Origin: Candidatus Bathyarchaeota archaeon
Lineage (GTDB): Archaea; Thermoproteota; Bathyarchaeia; Bathyarchaeales; Bathycorpusculaceae
NCBI GenBank assembly: GCA_003601875.1
Contig: PIYF01000020.1
Coordinates: 1 to 9,340, forward strand
Direction: 5' to 3'
Length of the DNA: 9,340 nt
Part shown: one piece after another, positions 1 through 6,428 of the stretch
Layout: each line of letters begins with the position of its first letter
Numbering within the stretch: the first letter of the stretch is position 1
Translations under genes and position numbers: made by a program
Notes under the pieces: generated by a model
What the model saw: the letters and a program-made list of their open reading frames with translations, nothing else
Database searches by the model: none
What the model was told of the DNA's origin: nothing

Positions 1-606
1 ATTTTGGGAATAAAATGTCGTGAAGGGGTTATTTTAGGAGCTGAAGAAACAGTTGAACCCTTAGAGGAAGCTGAAACTTCATGGAAAATCTTTAAAATAG
101 ATCAACATATTGGAGCAGCTATCGTGGGGTTAAGCTCTGACGCTAGAATCTTAATAGACCAAGCAAGAATATATGCTCAAAGCAATAGGTTGACTTATGA
201 TGAACCAATAGATGTTGAAGTTGTGACAAAGAGAATTTGCGACATAAAACAGTTATATACGCAGCATGCCGGCGTCAGACCCTTCGGTGTGGCATTAATA
301 TTCGGCGGAGTTGACAAAACTGGTCCACGTTTATTTGGAACTCATCCAAGCGGAACATATAGAAGTTACAAAGCTACTGCTCAAGGTGCAGGAAGAGAAA
401 CAGTAATTAAAATATTAAAGGAAGAATACCGGGAAGACCTAAGCCTTGACGATGCAATAAAACTTGGAATAAAATGTTTAACAAAAGCTTTAGAAGCTAG
501 ACAACTGCCTCTAAGAATAAAAATAGCAGTAATTCCAGTGGTAACTAAAAAATTGGAGTTGTTAAACGACGAAAAGATTGAAGCCTACAGGAAAGAGCTG
601 GGTTAG
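1..606 (+). CDS. psmA: Proteasome alpha subunit, 5' truncated
   Basis: Alpha-ring subunit of the archaeal 20S proteasome, the cytoplasmic barrel protease; alpha rings form the gated entry port and are not catalytic. The reading frame is open to the left edge, so the gene starts upstream; by comparison with the Thermoplasma protein as I recall it, about 36 N-terminal residues are missing, including the gating helix. Visible family motifs are an SDARILID stretch (nt ~136-159), YTQHAGVRPFGVALIFGG, GPRLF, and SYKATAQGAG, all typical of alpha rather than beta subunits. A lysine at nt 85-87 aligns with Thermoplasma Lys66, known to contact the HbYX tails of proteasomal ATPases. The C-terminus is intact. 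A TTG at position 4 is not the true start, because homology continues upstream of it. It heads the superoperon segment seen here, 13 bases before sbds. Confidence 0.96.
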   Translation: MLGIKCREGVILGAEETVEPLEEAETSWKIFKIDQHIGAAIVGLSSDARILIDQARIYAQSNRLTYDEPIDVEVVTKRICDIKQLYTQHAGVRPFGVALIFGGVDKTGPRLFGTHPSGTYRSYKATAQGAGRETVIKILKEEYREDLSLDDAIKLGIKCLTKALEARQLPLRIKIAVIPVVTKKLELLNDEKIEAYRKELG

Positions 607-619
607 GCAGTGAAAAAGT

Positions 620-1309
620 ATGGGTGAAAAATACACAATTGCAAGGCTTACGAAAGGAAATGAAAAATTCGAAATTCTTGTGAAGCCTGAAAAAGCATTA
701 AATTATCGGATGGGAAAAATTTCAGCTGTAAGTGAAGTTTTAATAACTGAAACGATTTTTTCAGATGCAAACAAGGGAACAAAAGTTTCAGAAGAAACTC
801 TCCGCAAAACATTTGGAACAACAGACTCTTTGAAAATAGCTGAAACCATACTTAAAAAGGGAAATCTTCAATTAACAGCAGAACAACGCAGGAAAATGAT
901 CGAAGATAAAAAGAAACAGATAATAGCCTTCATATCACGACAGTGTGTCGATCCTAAAACAAACCTTCCCCATCCACCATTAAGAGTGGAACAAGCCATG
1001 CAACAAATCCACTATTCAATAGACCCCTTCAAATCAGTGGAAGAACAAGCAAAAGAAATAATCAAACTGTTAAGAACTGTTCTACCATTAAAAATGGAGC
1101 AAGTAATAGTTAGGGTTAGAATACCCGCTGAATATGCAGCCAAAGCCTATGGAACAGTTAAGGGTTTTGGAACAATAAAAAATGAAGAATGGCGTGCTGA
1201 CGGTTCATGGTATGGAACCATAGAAATGCCAGCAGGTCTCTATGGTCCCTTCCTTGAAAGAATAGGAGAAGTAACGAAAGGAAGTGCTGAAGCAAAAATA
1301 GTTTCATAA
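620..1309 (+). CDS. sbds: Ribosome maturation protein SBDS (Sdo1 family)
   Basis: Archaeal orthologue of Shwachman-Bodian-Diamond protein. In eukaryotes this protein, with the EF-2-like GTPase EFL1, releases eIF6/Tif6 from the 60S subunit; a similar late large-subunit maturation role is inferred here. The 229 residues match the usual archaeal length. The N-terminal SBDS domain covers about residues 1-88, with the conserved KKGNLQLTAEQR stretch at 79-90. The central helical domain (about 95-160) contains CVDPKTNLPHPPLR at 109-122. The C-terminal ferredoxin-like domain (about 162-229) has the GTI...WYGTIEMPAG pattern. The ATG is the first possible start after an in-frame TGA at 611-613, so the start is well fixed; the ribosome site is weak (GTGA). 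It sits 13 bases after psmA and just before rrp4, its standard place in this archaeal cluster. Confidence 0.95.
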   Translation: MGEKYTIARLTKGNEKFEILVKPEKALNYRMGKISAVSEVLITETIFSDANKGTKVSEETLRKTFGTTDSLKIAETILKKGNLQLTAEQRRKMIEDKKKQIIAFISRQCVDPKTNLPHPPLRVEQAMQQIHYSIDPFKSVEEQAKEIIKLLRTVLPLKMEQVIVRVRIPAEYAAKAYGTVKGFGTIKNEEWRADGSWYGTIEMPAGLYGPFLERIGEVTKGSAEAKIVS

Positions 1310-1316
1310 ATAATTT

Positions 1317-1325
1317 GAGAGGTGA
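1317..1325 (+). promoter_or_regulatory. Shine-Dalgarno site of rrp4
   Basis: A GAGGTGA core (within 1317-1325) closely complements the archaeal 16S rRNA 3' end and ends 7 bases before the ATG at 1333. This decides for ATG 1333 over the in-frame TTG at 1315, which lies within and just ahead of the site itself. Confidence 0.8.
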
Positions 1326-1332
1326 ATCATAT

Positions 1333-2046
1333 ATGCCTACATTTTTTGAAAGAAGACAACTTGTAACCCCCGGCGACCTAATCGCTGAGGGACAGTATTT
1401 GCCAGGTGAAAACACGTATAAAGAGGACGATAAAATTTACGCCTCAAGAATAGGTCTTGTAGAATATGAAGATAAGAAGGTGAATGTTGTAGCTTTAAGA
1501 GCTTTTTACATCCCAAGAGTAGGTGACACGGTTATAGGAACAGTTATAGACGTCGGTTTTAACGGTTGGACTGTTGATATAAATTCTCCATACCTGGCAA
1601 GCCTAAAGGCTTCAGATGTTTTAGGCAGACCGTTTAAACCTCAAAAAAATGACCTTTCAAAATTTTTAGACGTAGGAGACCTTTTAATCGCAAAAATAAC
1701 CTCATATGATAGAGCTCACAATCCACAATTAACAGTCAGCGAACCTGGATTAGGGAAAATAACCCGAGGACAAGTTATGAAAATAACTCCGACAAAAATT
1801 CCAAGAGTTATTGGTAGGAAAGGTTCAATGATAACGATGATAAAACAGGAAACTAACTGCCACATAATCCTCGGACAAAACGGAGTTATTCTAATCACAG
1901 GGAAAAAACTTGAGGATGAAGAGTTAGCAATGATGGCTATCTACAAAATTGAGGAAGAATCCCACACTGTTGGTTTAACAGACCGTATAACCAAAATGAT
2001 TAGGGATGAAAAAGCCAAAAGAAAGGAGGGAAATAAAAGTGAATGA
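1333..2046 (+). CDS. rrp4: Exosome RNA-binding subunit Rrp4
   Basis: One of the archaeal exosome cap proteins. Three copies of Rrp4 and/or Csl4 sit on the Rrp41-Rrp42 hexamer and guide RNA into it. The 237-residue product has the expected order of domains. An N-terminal domain carries LVTPGD (10-15). An S1 domain follows at about 60-136, with [21 protein letters not shown] domain at about 146-205 has GRKG at 161-164 and the Rrp4-type GxNG signature (GQNG) at 181-184. The tail is lysine/arginine-rich. The start is chosen at ATG 1333 behind a strong Shine-Dalgarno site. The last 8 bases overlap the GTG start of rrp41, so the two are probably translationally coupled, which suits subunits of one complex. 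Confidence 0.95.
   Translation: MPTFFERRQLVTPGDLIAEGQYLPGENTYKEDDKIYASRIGLVEYEDKKVNVVALRAFYIPRVGDTVIGTVIDVGFNGWTVDINSPYLASLKASDVLGRPFKPQKNDLSKFLDVGDLLIAKITSYDRAHNPQLTVSEPGLGKITRGQVMKITPTKIPRVIGRKGSMITMIKQETNCHIILGQNGVILITGKKLEDEELAMMAIYKIEEESHTVGLTDRITKMIRDEKAKRKEGNKSE
2025..2030 (+). promoter_or_regulatory. Shine-Dalgarno site of rrp41
   Basis: GGAGGG inside the 3' end of rrp4, 8 bases before a GTG codon at 2039. It decides for the GTG start and against an ATG at 2006 in the same frame, which would add 11 residues encoded across the Shine-Dalgarno region itself. Confidence 0.8.
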
Positions 2047-2773
2047 GAAAATTGAAAAGCTGATTAATGATAAAGGTTTAAGGTTAGATGGGAGAAAACC
2101 TGAAGAGTTAAGACCCATCAAAATCGAAGTCGGAGTCTTATCAAACGCTGATGGATCAGCATATATTCAGCAAGGGAAAAACAAAATTTTAGCAGCAGTA
2201 TATGGTCCAAAAGAACTGCATCCTAAACATTTAGCTCTTCCAGACAGAACCGTCTTAAGATGTAGATATCACATGGCACCCTTTTCAGTTCAAGAACGAA
2301 AGTCACCGGCTCCTTCACGAAGGGAGATAGAGCTTTCAAAAGTGATAAGGGAAGCTCTTGAACCAAGCCTCTTCCTTGAATATTATCCACGAACAGCCAT
2401 AGATATTTTCATCGAAGTTTTGCAGGCGGATGGTGGAACTAGATGTGCAAGTATAACAGCAGCATCCCTCGCGTTAGCTGACGCTGGAATTCCGATGCGC
2501 GATTTGGTTGCTGCTTGCGCTGCTGGAAAAGTAGATGATACAATAGTGGTGGATTTGATGGATGCTGAAGACAAGAAGGGTACAGCAGACGTTCCAGTTG
2601 CATTAATGCCTAACTTTAACGCTATAACCTTGCTTCAGATGGATGGAGATTTAACAATGAAAGAGTTTGAAAAAGCTTTTAACATGGCTTTAGAAGGATG
2701 TAGAAAAATTTACACACTTCAAAAGGAGGCTTTAAAAGCCAAATATCTAAATGTAAAGGAGGTTGAAGAGTGA
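2039..2773 (+). CDS. rrp41: Exosome catalytic subunit Rrp41
   Basis: RNase PH-family subunit of the archaeal exosome. It performs phosphorolytic 3'-to-5' RNA degradation, and A-rich tailing in reverse, in a hexameric ring with Rrp42. The 244-residue protein starts [10 protein letters not shown]. Conserved elements are [12 protein letters not shown] near the N-terminus, [13 protein letters not shown], and the phosphate-binding [10 protein letters not shown] with Arg94/Arg95. The acidic pair Asp178 and Asp184 aligns with Sulfolobus Asp182/Asp188. These residues indicate an active enzyme. The GTG start is supported by a GGAGGG site 8 bases upstream and overlaps the end of rrp4 by 8 bases. The stop overlaps the start of rrp42. 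Confidence 0.96.
   Translation: MNEKIEKLINDKGLRLDGRKPEELRPIKIEVGVLSNADGSAYIQQGKNKILAAVYGPKELHPKHLALPDRTVLRCRYHMAPFSVQERKSPAPSRREIELSKVIREALEPSLFLEYYPRTAIDIFIEVLQADGGTRCASITAASLALADAGIPMRDLVAACAAGKVDDTIVVDLMDAEDKKGTADVPVALMPNFNAITLLQMDGDLTMKEFEKAFNMALEGCRKIYTLQKEALKAKYLNVKEVEE
2758..2763 (+). promoter_or_regulatory. Shine-Dalgarno site of rrp42
   Basis: GGAGGT inside the end of rrp41. It lies 6 bases before a GTG at 2770 and 9 bases before an adjacent in-frame ATG at 2773, so spacing alone does not choose between them. Confidence 0.75.
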
Positions 2774-3564
2774 TGTCTTCAATTATTGTGCGTGTAAAAC
2801 AGAAACAAATTTCCCAGCTTGTTTCAAAAGGTAAAAGACTTGATGGAAGAGGATTAACAGATTATCGAGAAATAAAAATTGAGCAGGGAGTAGTTGAAAA
2901 AGCTGAGGGTTCAGCGCGAGTCCTTTTAGGTAAGACAGAAGTTATGGCTGGAGTGAAACTTGAAATTGGCCAACCATTCTCAGATACGCCAAACGAGGGA
3001 GTTTTAACAGTTAACGCTGAACTTGTTCCCTTAGCTTCCCCAACCTTTGAACCTGGACCACCAGATGAAAATTCTATAGAATTAGCTAGAGTTGTAGATA
3101 GGGGGATAAGAGAATCAAAAGCCATAGAATTAGAAAAGCTATGTATAGAACCTGGAAAAAAGGTGTTCGTAGTCTTTGTTGACATATACGTTCTTAACCA
3201 TGATGGAAACCTAATAGATGCTTCAGCTTTAGCAGCTACAGCCGCTCTACTCAACACGAAAATGTTTAACTATGAAATTGAAGATGGTGAAGTTAAAATA
3301 AAACCTGGATTCTCTCCGCTTCCAATAAGGAAGCATCCGGTAGCAATAACCTTTGCAAAGATAAACAATACACTTATTGTGGATCCGTGGCTTGAGGAAG
3401 AGCAAACAATGGATGCTAGACTTACAATAACCGTTGATGATGAAGGTAAAATATGCGCTATGCAAAAGGGTGGAAGTGGATATTTCACACCGAAACAAGT
3501 ATTAGAAGCGGCTAAAATAGCTAAAGAAAAGGCTGAAGAAATAAGGAAAAAATTGAATTGGTGA
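2773..3564 (+). CDS. rrp42: Exosome structural subunit Rrp42
   Basis: Second RNase PH-like subunit of the exosome ring. In characterised archaeal exosomes Rrp42 lacks catalytic residues but is required for Rrp41 activity and RNA binding. The 263-residue product has KRLDGRGLTDYREI (21-34), AEGSARVLLGKTEVMAGVK, DTPNEG, the FEPGPPDENSIELARVVDR block (92-110), LCIEPGKKV, and DPWLEEEQTMDA (204-215). These match Rrp42 rather than Rrp41: the sequence has FEPGPPDEN in place of the arginine-bearing APSRRE of Rrp41. I take the ATG that forms a TGATG overlap with the rrp41 stop; a GTG one codon upstream is an equal alternative and adds one residue. A lysine/glutamate-rich helix ends the protein. Confidence 0.95.
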   Translation: MSSIIVRVKQKQISQLVSKGKRLDGRGLTDYREIKIEQGVVEKAEGSARVLLGKTEVMAGVKLEIGQPFSDTPNEGVLTVNAELVPLASPTFEPGPPDENSIELARVVDRGIRESKAIELEKLCIEPGKKVFVVFVDIYVLNHDGNLIDASALAATAALLNTKMFNYEIEDGEVKIKPGFSPLPIRKHPVAITFAKINNTLIVDPWLEEEQTMDARLTITVDDEGKICAMQKGGSGYFTPKQVLEAAKIAKEKAEEIRKKLNW

Positions 3565-3568
3565 AGAA

Positions 3569-3835
3569 ATGGGAAAGAAAAAAACAGTCACAATTCGTGG
3601 GCTGGGAGCCCGTTACGGTTCAACAGTTAGGAAACGATATGTAAAAATAGTTGACGAAATGAAGACGCCGCATAGATGTCCCCAATGTGGTTTTCAAAGG
3701 GTTAAAAGAATAAGCGTAGGCGTATGGCAATGTAGAAAATGTGGTTTCACATTCACCGGTGGAGCCTATACACCAATAACAAAACTTGGGATAGTTGCAA
3801 AAAGGGTGGCGAAGGGAACACCTAGCGAAACCTAA
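3569..3835 (+). CDS. rpl37ae: 50S ribosomal protein eL43 (L37Ae), zinc-binding
   Basis: Small archaeal/eukaryotic-type large-subunit protein of 88 residues with a C4 zinc ribbon. The cysteines are Cys37-Pro-Gln-Cys40 and Cys55-Arg-Lys-Cys58, inside the family patterns HRCPQCGF and WQCRKCGFTFTGGAY. The N-terminus is basic, with GLGARYGSTVRKRY contacting rRNA in known structures. The ATG lies 4 bases after the rrp42 stop, with GGTGA (3560-3564) as ribosome site. Its position right after the exosome genes is the conserved arrangement. The next gene follows after 25 bases, leaving no space for the small rpoP gene that follows L37Ae in many other archaea. Confidence 0.97.
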   Translation: MGKKKTVTIRGLGARYGSTVRKRYVKIVDEMKTPHRCPQCGFQRVKRISVGVWQCRKCGFTFTGGAYTPITKLGIVAKRVAKGTPSET

Positions 3836-3860
3836 TAACTCACATTTAAGTGAATAGTTT

Positions 3861-4427
3861 TTGACTGAAAAAACAGTTTTATTGACAACCTCTCGAAGAC
3901 CAACAAAAAACATGAGAACCTTTTGTAAGGATTTTTCCCACAGCATTCCAAATGTTATACGAACAAATAGGGGTAAACTCAGTTTAGACGGTGTAGCAGA
4001 AAAAGCCTTAGAACTTAACCTTAAAAAAGTAATTATTGTTGATAGATGGAAGGGTGGACCAGGCAAACTAAAATTTTTCGAAGTAACAGAGAAAGGGTTA
4101 AACGTTCTTCCACCAACTGTCTACATAAGAAGTGTTAAGCTTCGCAGAGATTTTGGCAATATGCCACGTGGAAGAAGAGTAAAATCTGTTTCAATTAAAG
4201 AGTTACACGGGTCTTTGGATGTCCAAAAACTTGGAAAAGCGTTTTCGGAATTTTTTGAAATTCCAATTCTATCGTTACGTGAAGCAGCCAACCGAGGTTT
4301 CGACGCTTTAATGGAAATAGCAGATGAGGCTAATTGCATAAATTTAACATTTAGACTTATTCCAGAACTCATTGAAGTTGGTCCTCAGCTTAAAATTTCT
4401 CATTTAATTTGGGAGTCTGCAAAATGA
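3861..4427 (+). CDS. Brix-domain ribosome biogenesis protein (Imp4-like)
   Basis: Archaeal single-domain Brix protein, related to eukaryotic Imp4/Rpf1/Brx1, which bind and chaperone pre-rRNA during subunit assembly. A similar rRNA-assembly role is inferred. The 188 residues begin with the hallmark VLLTTSRRPT (6-15) followed by MRTFCKDFS, then IPNVIRTNRGKLSLDG (29-44) and VIIVDRWKGGPGKLKFFEV (57-75), the usual core of archaeal Brix proteins. The start is a TTG: an in-frame TAG at 3855-3857 lies two codons upstream, and no ATG or GTG falls between that stop and the conserved motif. AAGTGA at 3848-3853 is a modest ribosome site 7 bases away. Such a weak start may lower expression relative to eL43. 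The stop overlaps the pcc1 start (ATGA). Confidence 0.9.
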   Translation: MTEKTVLLTTSRRPTKNMRTFCKDFSHSIPNVIRTNRGKLSLDGVAEKALELNLKKVIIVDRWKGGPGKLKFFEVTEKGLNVLPPTVYIRSVKLRRDFGNMPRGRRVKSVSIKELHGSLDVQKLGKAFSEFFEIPILSLREAANRGFDALMEIADEANCINLTFRLIPELIEVGPQLKISHLIWESAK

Positions 4428-4672
4428 AAGCTGAGGCTGTTGTGCGTTTAAGTCTTCCATCAGAAAAATTTTTAGAGGTTTTTTTAGAAGCTTTAGAACC
4501 AGAAGTTAAGAAGCCTCCAACAATAAGATCGAAGGCTAAAATTGAAGGGAAAGGGAAAAAATTGATTTTGAGGATTGAGTCTCGAGACACAACGGCTTTA
4601 CGGGCGTCAATCAACGCTTATTTGAGATGGATAAACTCCATGTTGGATGTTCTAAAAGTTTTAGGTCAGTAA
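4424..4672 (+). CDS. pcc1: KEOPS complex subunit Pcc1
   Basis: Small dimerisation subunit of the KEOPS complex, which with the Kae1 subunit transfers threonylcarbamoyl to A37 of ANN-decoding tRNAs (t6A). The 82-residue product has the Pcc1 layout: a beta strand (AEAVVRLSLPS), a helix, KAKIEGKGKKLILRIES, then the diagnostic DTTALRASINAYLRW (54-68) in the C-terminal helix. The ATG at 4424 overlaps the Brix gene stop as ATGA and has GGAG at 4412-4415, 8 bases upstream. A TTG at 4409 in frame would add five residues ahead of the conserved start and is not preferred. The Kae1, Bud32 and Cgi121 partners are not in the window. Confidence 0.9.
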   Translation: MKAEAVVRLSLPSEKFLEVFLEALEPEVKKPPTIRSKAKIEGKGKKLILRIESRDTTALRASINAYLRWINSMLDVLKVLGQ

Positions 4673-4675
4673 TCC

Positions 4676-4680
4676 TTTTT
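4676..4680 (+). terminator. Short T-tract after pcc1, possible weak termination
   Basis: Five consecutive T residues three bases after the pcc1 stop, at the start of a 61-base gap, the longest in this gene cluster. Archaeal RNA polymerase can terminate at T-tracts without a hairpin, but efficient sites are usually longer or multiple. This is a weak candidate for partial termination or processing, not a firm call. I see no convincing promoter in the rest of the gap. Confidence 0.15.
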
Positions 4681-4733
4681 AGAAAACGCTAATTAATGGC
4701 TTTAACGTATTGCAGTGCGATGGAAGGAGAAAA

Positions 4734-5102
4734 ATGAGTGATGAAATTTCAAAACTTCCACCTCAAGTTCAGGAGCGGTTATTAAGGTTTCAGCAACTTC
4801 AGCAAACCTTACAATCAGTACTCACCCAAAAACAACAAGTTGAACTGGAATTAACAGAGGTTGAACAGGCTTTAACAGAACTTCAGAAACTTGCTGACGA
4901 CGCTGTAATCTATAAATCCATAGGCTCCCTTTTGGTTAAAACCGAAAAAGCCAAGGTTACTGCAGATTTAAATGAACGGAAAGAACTGCTTAACATGAGG
5001 GCAAACGTGCTTGGAAAGCAGGAGGAACGCATTCGCGGTCAACTTAAAGAGTTGCAAGCTAAACTTCAGCAGGACTTAGGTGTAACTCCAGCCCGTTCAT
5101 AA
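4734..5102 (+). CDS. pfdB: Prefoldin beta subunit
   Basis: Beta subunit of the archaeal prefoldin hexamer (two alpha, four beta), a jellyfish-shaped chaperone that holds unfolded proteins at the tips of coiled coils and passes them to the thermosome. The 122-residue protein is built as expected. An N-terminal coiled-coil helix (about 1-52, rich in Gln, Leu and Glu) leads into the beta-hairpin section with AVIYKSIGSLLVKT (57-70), and a second coiled-coil helix spans about 78-115. The ATG is preceded by AAGGAGA, with GGAG at 4726-4729. An in-frame ATG at 4710 would add eight residues read through that ribosome site and is rejected. The alpha subunit is not in this window. The stop lies 2 bases before the next ATG. 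Confidence 0.93.
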   Translation: MSDEISKLPPQVQERLLRFQQLQQTLQSVLTQKQQVELELTEVEQALTELQKLADDAVIYKSIGSLLVKTEKAKVTADLNERKELLNMRANVLGKQEERIRGQLKELQAKLQQDLGVTPARS

Positions 5103-5104
5103 TC

Positions 5105-5419
5105 ATGGTGGAAAACGTGGAAGAGATAGGGATACCTAAACTTACAACACGGCAGATTGAAAAACTTTGTTTAACCGCTGAAAAAGCAGCTAGAGAATAC
5201 ATTTTATCCAGAATCCCTGAGAAAAGAATTGAAACATTGAACATAAGTGTTGAAACGGAAGGTGTAAAACCAGTAGCTGTGACGGTTGACATTGAAATTT
5301 CCCTTTCACCGTTAATGAAAAACTTTGACGTGAAACGCTTAGTGGATGAAGCTGTTAAAAAAGCCTTCAATTCAGCTGAAGAATATTTAAGGGATCTTAA
5401 ATGCCAATTGAAGAAATAA
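5105..5419 (+). CDS. DUF3194-type conserved archaeal protein, function unknown
   Basis: Small acidic protein of 104 residues resembling, from memory, the DUF3194 family often found beside prefoldin beta in archaeal genomes; the function is not known. Visible features are an N-terminal LPxL-like IPKLTTRQIEKLC element, a helix with AEKAAREYILSRIP, a central run of alternating strands (ETLNISVETEG, VAVTVDIEISLSP) and a C-terminal amphipathic helix. There are no signal peptide, membrane segments or cysteine pairs, so it is probably cytoplasmic. The ATG lies 2 bases after pfdB without a recognisable ribosome site, so coupling to pfdB is likely. A GTG at 5117 preceded by GGTGG is a possible alternative start, giving MEEIGIPKL. 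The 3' end overlaps the DHH gene. Confidence 0.75.
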   Translation: MVENVEEIGIPKLTTRQIEKLCLTAEKAAREYILSRIPEKRIETLNISVETEGVKPVAVTVDIEISLSPLMKNFDVKRLVDEAVKKAFNSAEEYLRDLKCQLKK

Positions 5420-6399
5420 TGAGAACCTTTGATGATGTTAACGCTAAAAAAGTTGTTTTACTCTGTCACCATAACGCTGACCCAGACGCCATATGTTCTG
5501 CTTACGCCTTTTCAAACTTAATTAAAAACCTTAAACCTGAAATAACCGTTGAAATAGGGGCTTCTCAGGGAGTAAGCAAACTTTCAAAACATATTCTTAA
5601 ATATTTGCCAATAAACGTGGAGATGCAGCCAAATGTGGATGAAGCAGATGTTATAGTGCTTTTGGACACAAACACAATTCAACAACTTAACAATTTAGCT
5701 GAAAAAGTTAGGGATTCAAAAGCTCCCATAATAGTGATTGATCATCATGCAGCTCACCCTGAAACTGAAAAATTAGCTAAAATCTGCATAACGGATGAGA
5801 ATTCTTCCTCAACATGTGAAATTGTTTATGGATTTTTTAAAAAGTTAAAGGTTAAACCTAATGAAGCTGTGGCTAAAGCCCTCTTTTTGGGAATAGCCTT
5901 TGACACACGCCATTTTGTTTTGGCAGGTTCTTCAACTATAAAGACGGTTTCTGAATTAGTGGATTTTGGTGTGGATGTTAAGAAAACATTGTCTCTTCTC
6001 TCTTTACCCATGGATTTTTCTGAGAGAGTTGCAAGGTTAAAGGCTTGTAGAAGAGTTAGACTTTTTAGGATAGGTGAATGGCTTGTAGCTTTTTCTCATG
6101 TAAGCGCCTATCAAGCTTCAGCCGCTAGGGCAATAATAGATTTAGGTGCACATGTTGCAGTTGTAGTTGGACAGAAAGATGATAAACTTGAGATAAGTAT
6201 GCGTTGCACAAACGAGTTTCATGAAAAAACGGGAATTCATCTTGGAAGAGACATAGCTAAACCTTTAGGTGATTATCTTAACGGAATGGGAGGCGGACAT
6301 TCAACAGCCGCTGGAGTTAACGGTGTAGGAGAAATTGAAACATGTTTTAAACGTTGTTTAAGGCTTTTAAAAGAGAAAATATTAGCTTTGGTGAAATGA
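5401..6399 (+). CDS. DHH/DHHA1-family phosphoesterase (RecJ/NrnA-like)
   Basis: Predicted Mn-dependent phosphoesterase of the DHH superfamily, which includes RecJ exonucleases, oligoribonuclease NrnA and cyclic-dinucleotide phosphodiesterases. Motif I is HHNADPD (23-29, with His23, Asp27 and Asp29 as expected metal ligands). Motif II has Asp89 in VLLDTNT, motif III is the DHH triad at 114-116, and motif IV has Asp168 in GIAFDTRH. The DHHA1-type C-terminal domain ends with GGGH (297-300) in MGGGHSTAAG. At 332 residues it is nearer NrnA-type enzymes than full RecJ/GAN proteins. The substrate cannot be read from sequence; linkage to the exosome suggests short RNA oligomers. The start is uncertain: ATG 5401 overlaps the previous gene by 19 bases, while ATG 5419 forms a TAATG overlap and removes six residues. 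Confidence 0.88.
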   Translation: MPIEEIMRTFDDVNAKKVVLLCHHNADPDAICSAYAFSNLIKNLKPEITVEIGASQGVSKLSKHILKYLPINVEMQPNVDEADVIVLLDTNTIQQLNNLAEKVRDSKAPIIVIDHHAAHPETEKLAKICITDENSSSTCEIVYGFFKKLKVKPNEAVAKALFLGIAFDTRHFVLAGSSTIKTVSELVDFGVDVKKTLSLLSLPMDFSERVARLKACRRVRLFRIGEWLVAFSHVSAYQASAARAIIDLGAHVAVVVGQKDDKLEISMRCTNEFHEKTGIHLGRDIAKPLGDYLNGMGGGHSTAAGVNGVGEIETCFKRCLRLLKEKILALVK

Positions 6400-6407
6400 A
6401 ATTTAAA
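6398..6407 (+). promoter_or_regulatory. Candidate BRE/TATA element of the ECF operon
   Basis: A GAAA run followed by TTTAAA (6402-6407) fits the purine-rich BRE plus TATA box of archaeal promoters. Using the usual spacing of about 26 bases from the TATA centre, transcription would start near 6431, giving a leader of about 38 bases before the ATG at 6469. It sits at the only non-overlapping junction before the ABC genes. A second TTTAAA at 6446-6451 is too near the ATG to drive a full leader. Confidence 0.45.
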
Positions 6408-6416
6408 CCTAAATAT

Positions 6417-6428
6417 GAGTAGCTACTC
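6417..6428. promoter_or_regulatory. Perfect 12-base palindrome, candidate operator
   Basis: GAGTAG followed directly by CTACTC is an uninterrupted inverted repeat. It lies between the candidate TATA box (6402-6407) and the predicted start of transcription near 6431, where binding of a dimeric repressor would block initiation. With no spacer between the arms it is better suited to protein binding on DNA than to an RNA hairpin. The regulator is unknown. Confidence 0.4.

Noticed and set aside
1158..1415. Minus-strand frame across the sbds/rrp4 junction
   Set aside because: Low-complexity leucine-rich translation from antisense of lysine/glutamate codons; overlaps two well-supported genes and the rrp4 Shine-Dalgarno site.
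2006..2038. N-terminal extension of Rrp41 from ATG 2006
   Set aside because: The extra 11 residues would be read across the GGAGGG ribosome site, which is perfectly placed for the GTG at 2039; the shorter start also fits the length of known Rrp41 proteins.
2862..3257. 131-codon open frame on the minus strand
   Set aside because: Lies wholly inside rrp42 in antisense; its serine/threonine-rich composition is what the complement of this coding sequence yields, with no family resemblance.
3620..4066. 148-codon open frame on the minus strand
   Set aside because: It spans eL43 and the Brix gene antisense, crosses their junction, has no recognisable motif or ribosome site, and both + strand genes are firmly identified by conserved motifs.
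4710..4733. N-terminal extension of prefoldin beta from ATG 4710
   Set aside because: The added residues lie over the GGAG ribosome site for ATG 4734 and do not resemble prefoldin N-termini.
6417..6428. Palindrome read as a transcription terminator of the upstream operon
   Set aside because: With no spacer between arms only a 4-base stem with a 4-base loop could form, and no long T-tract follows, so a DNA-binding site is more plausible.
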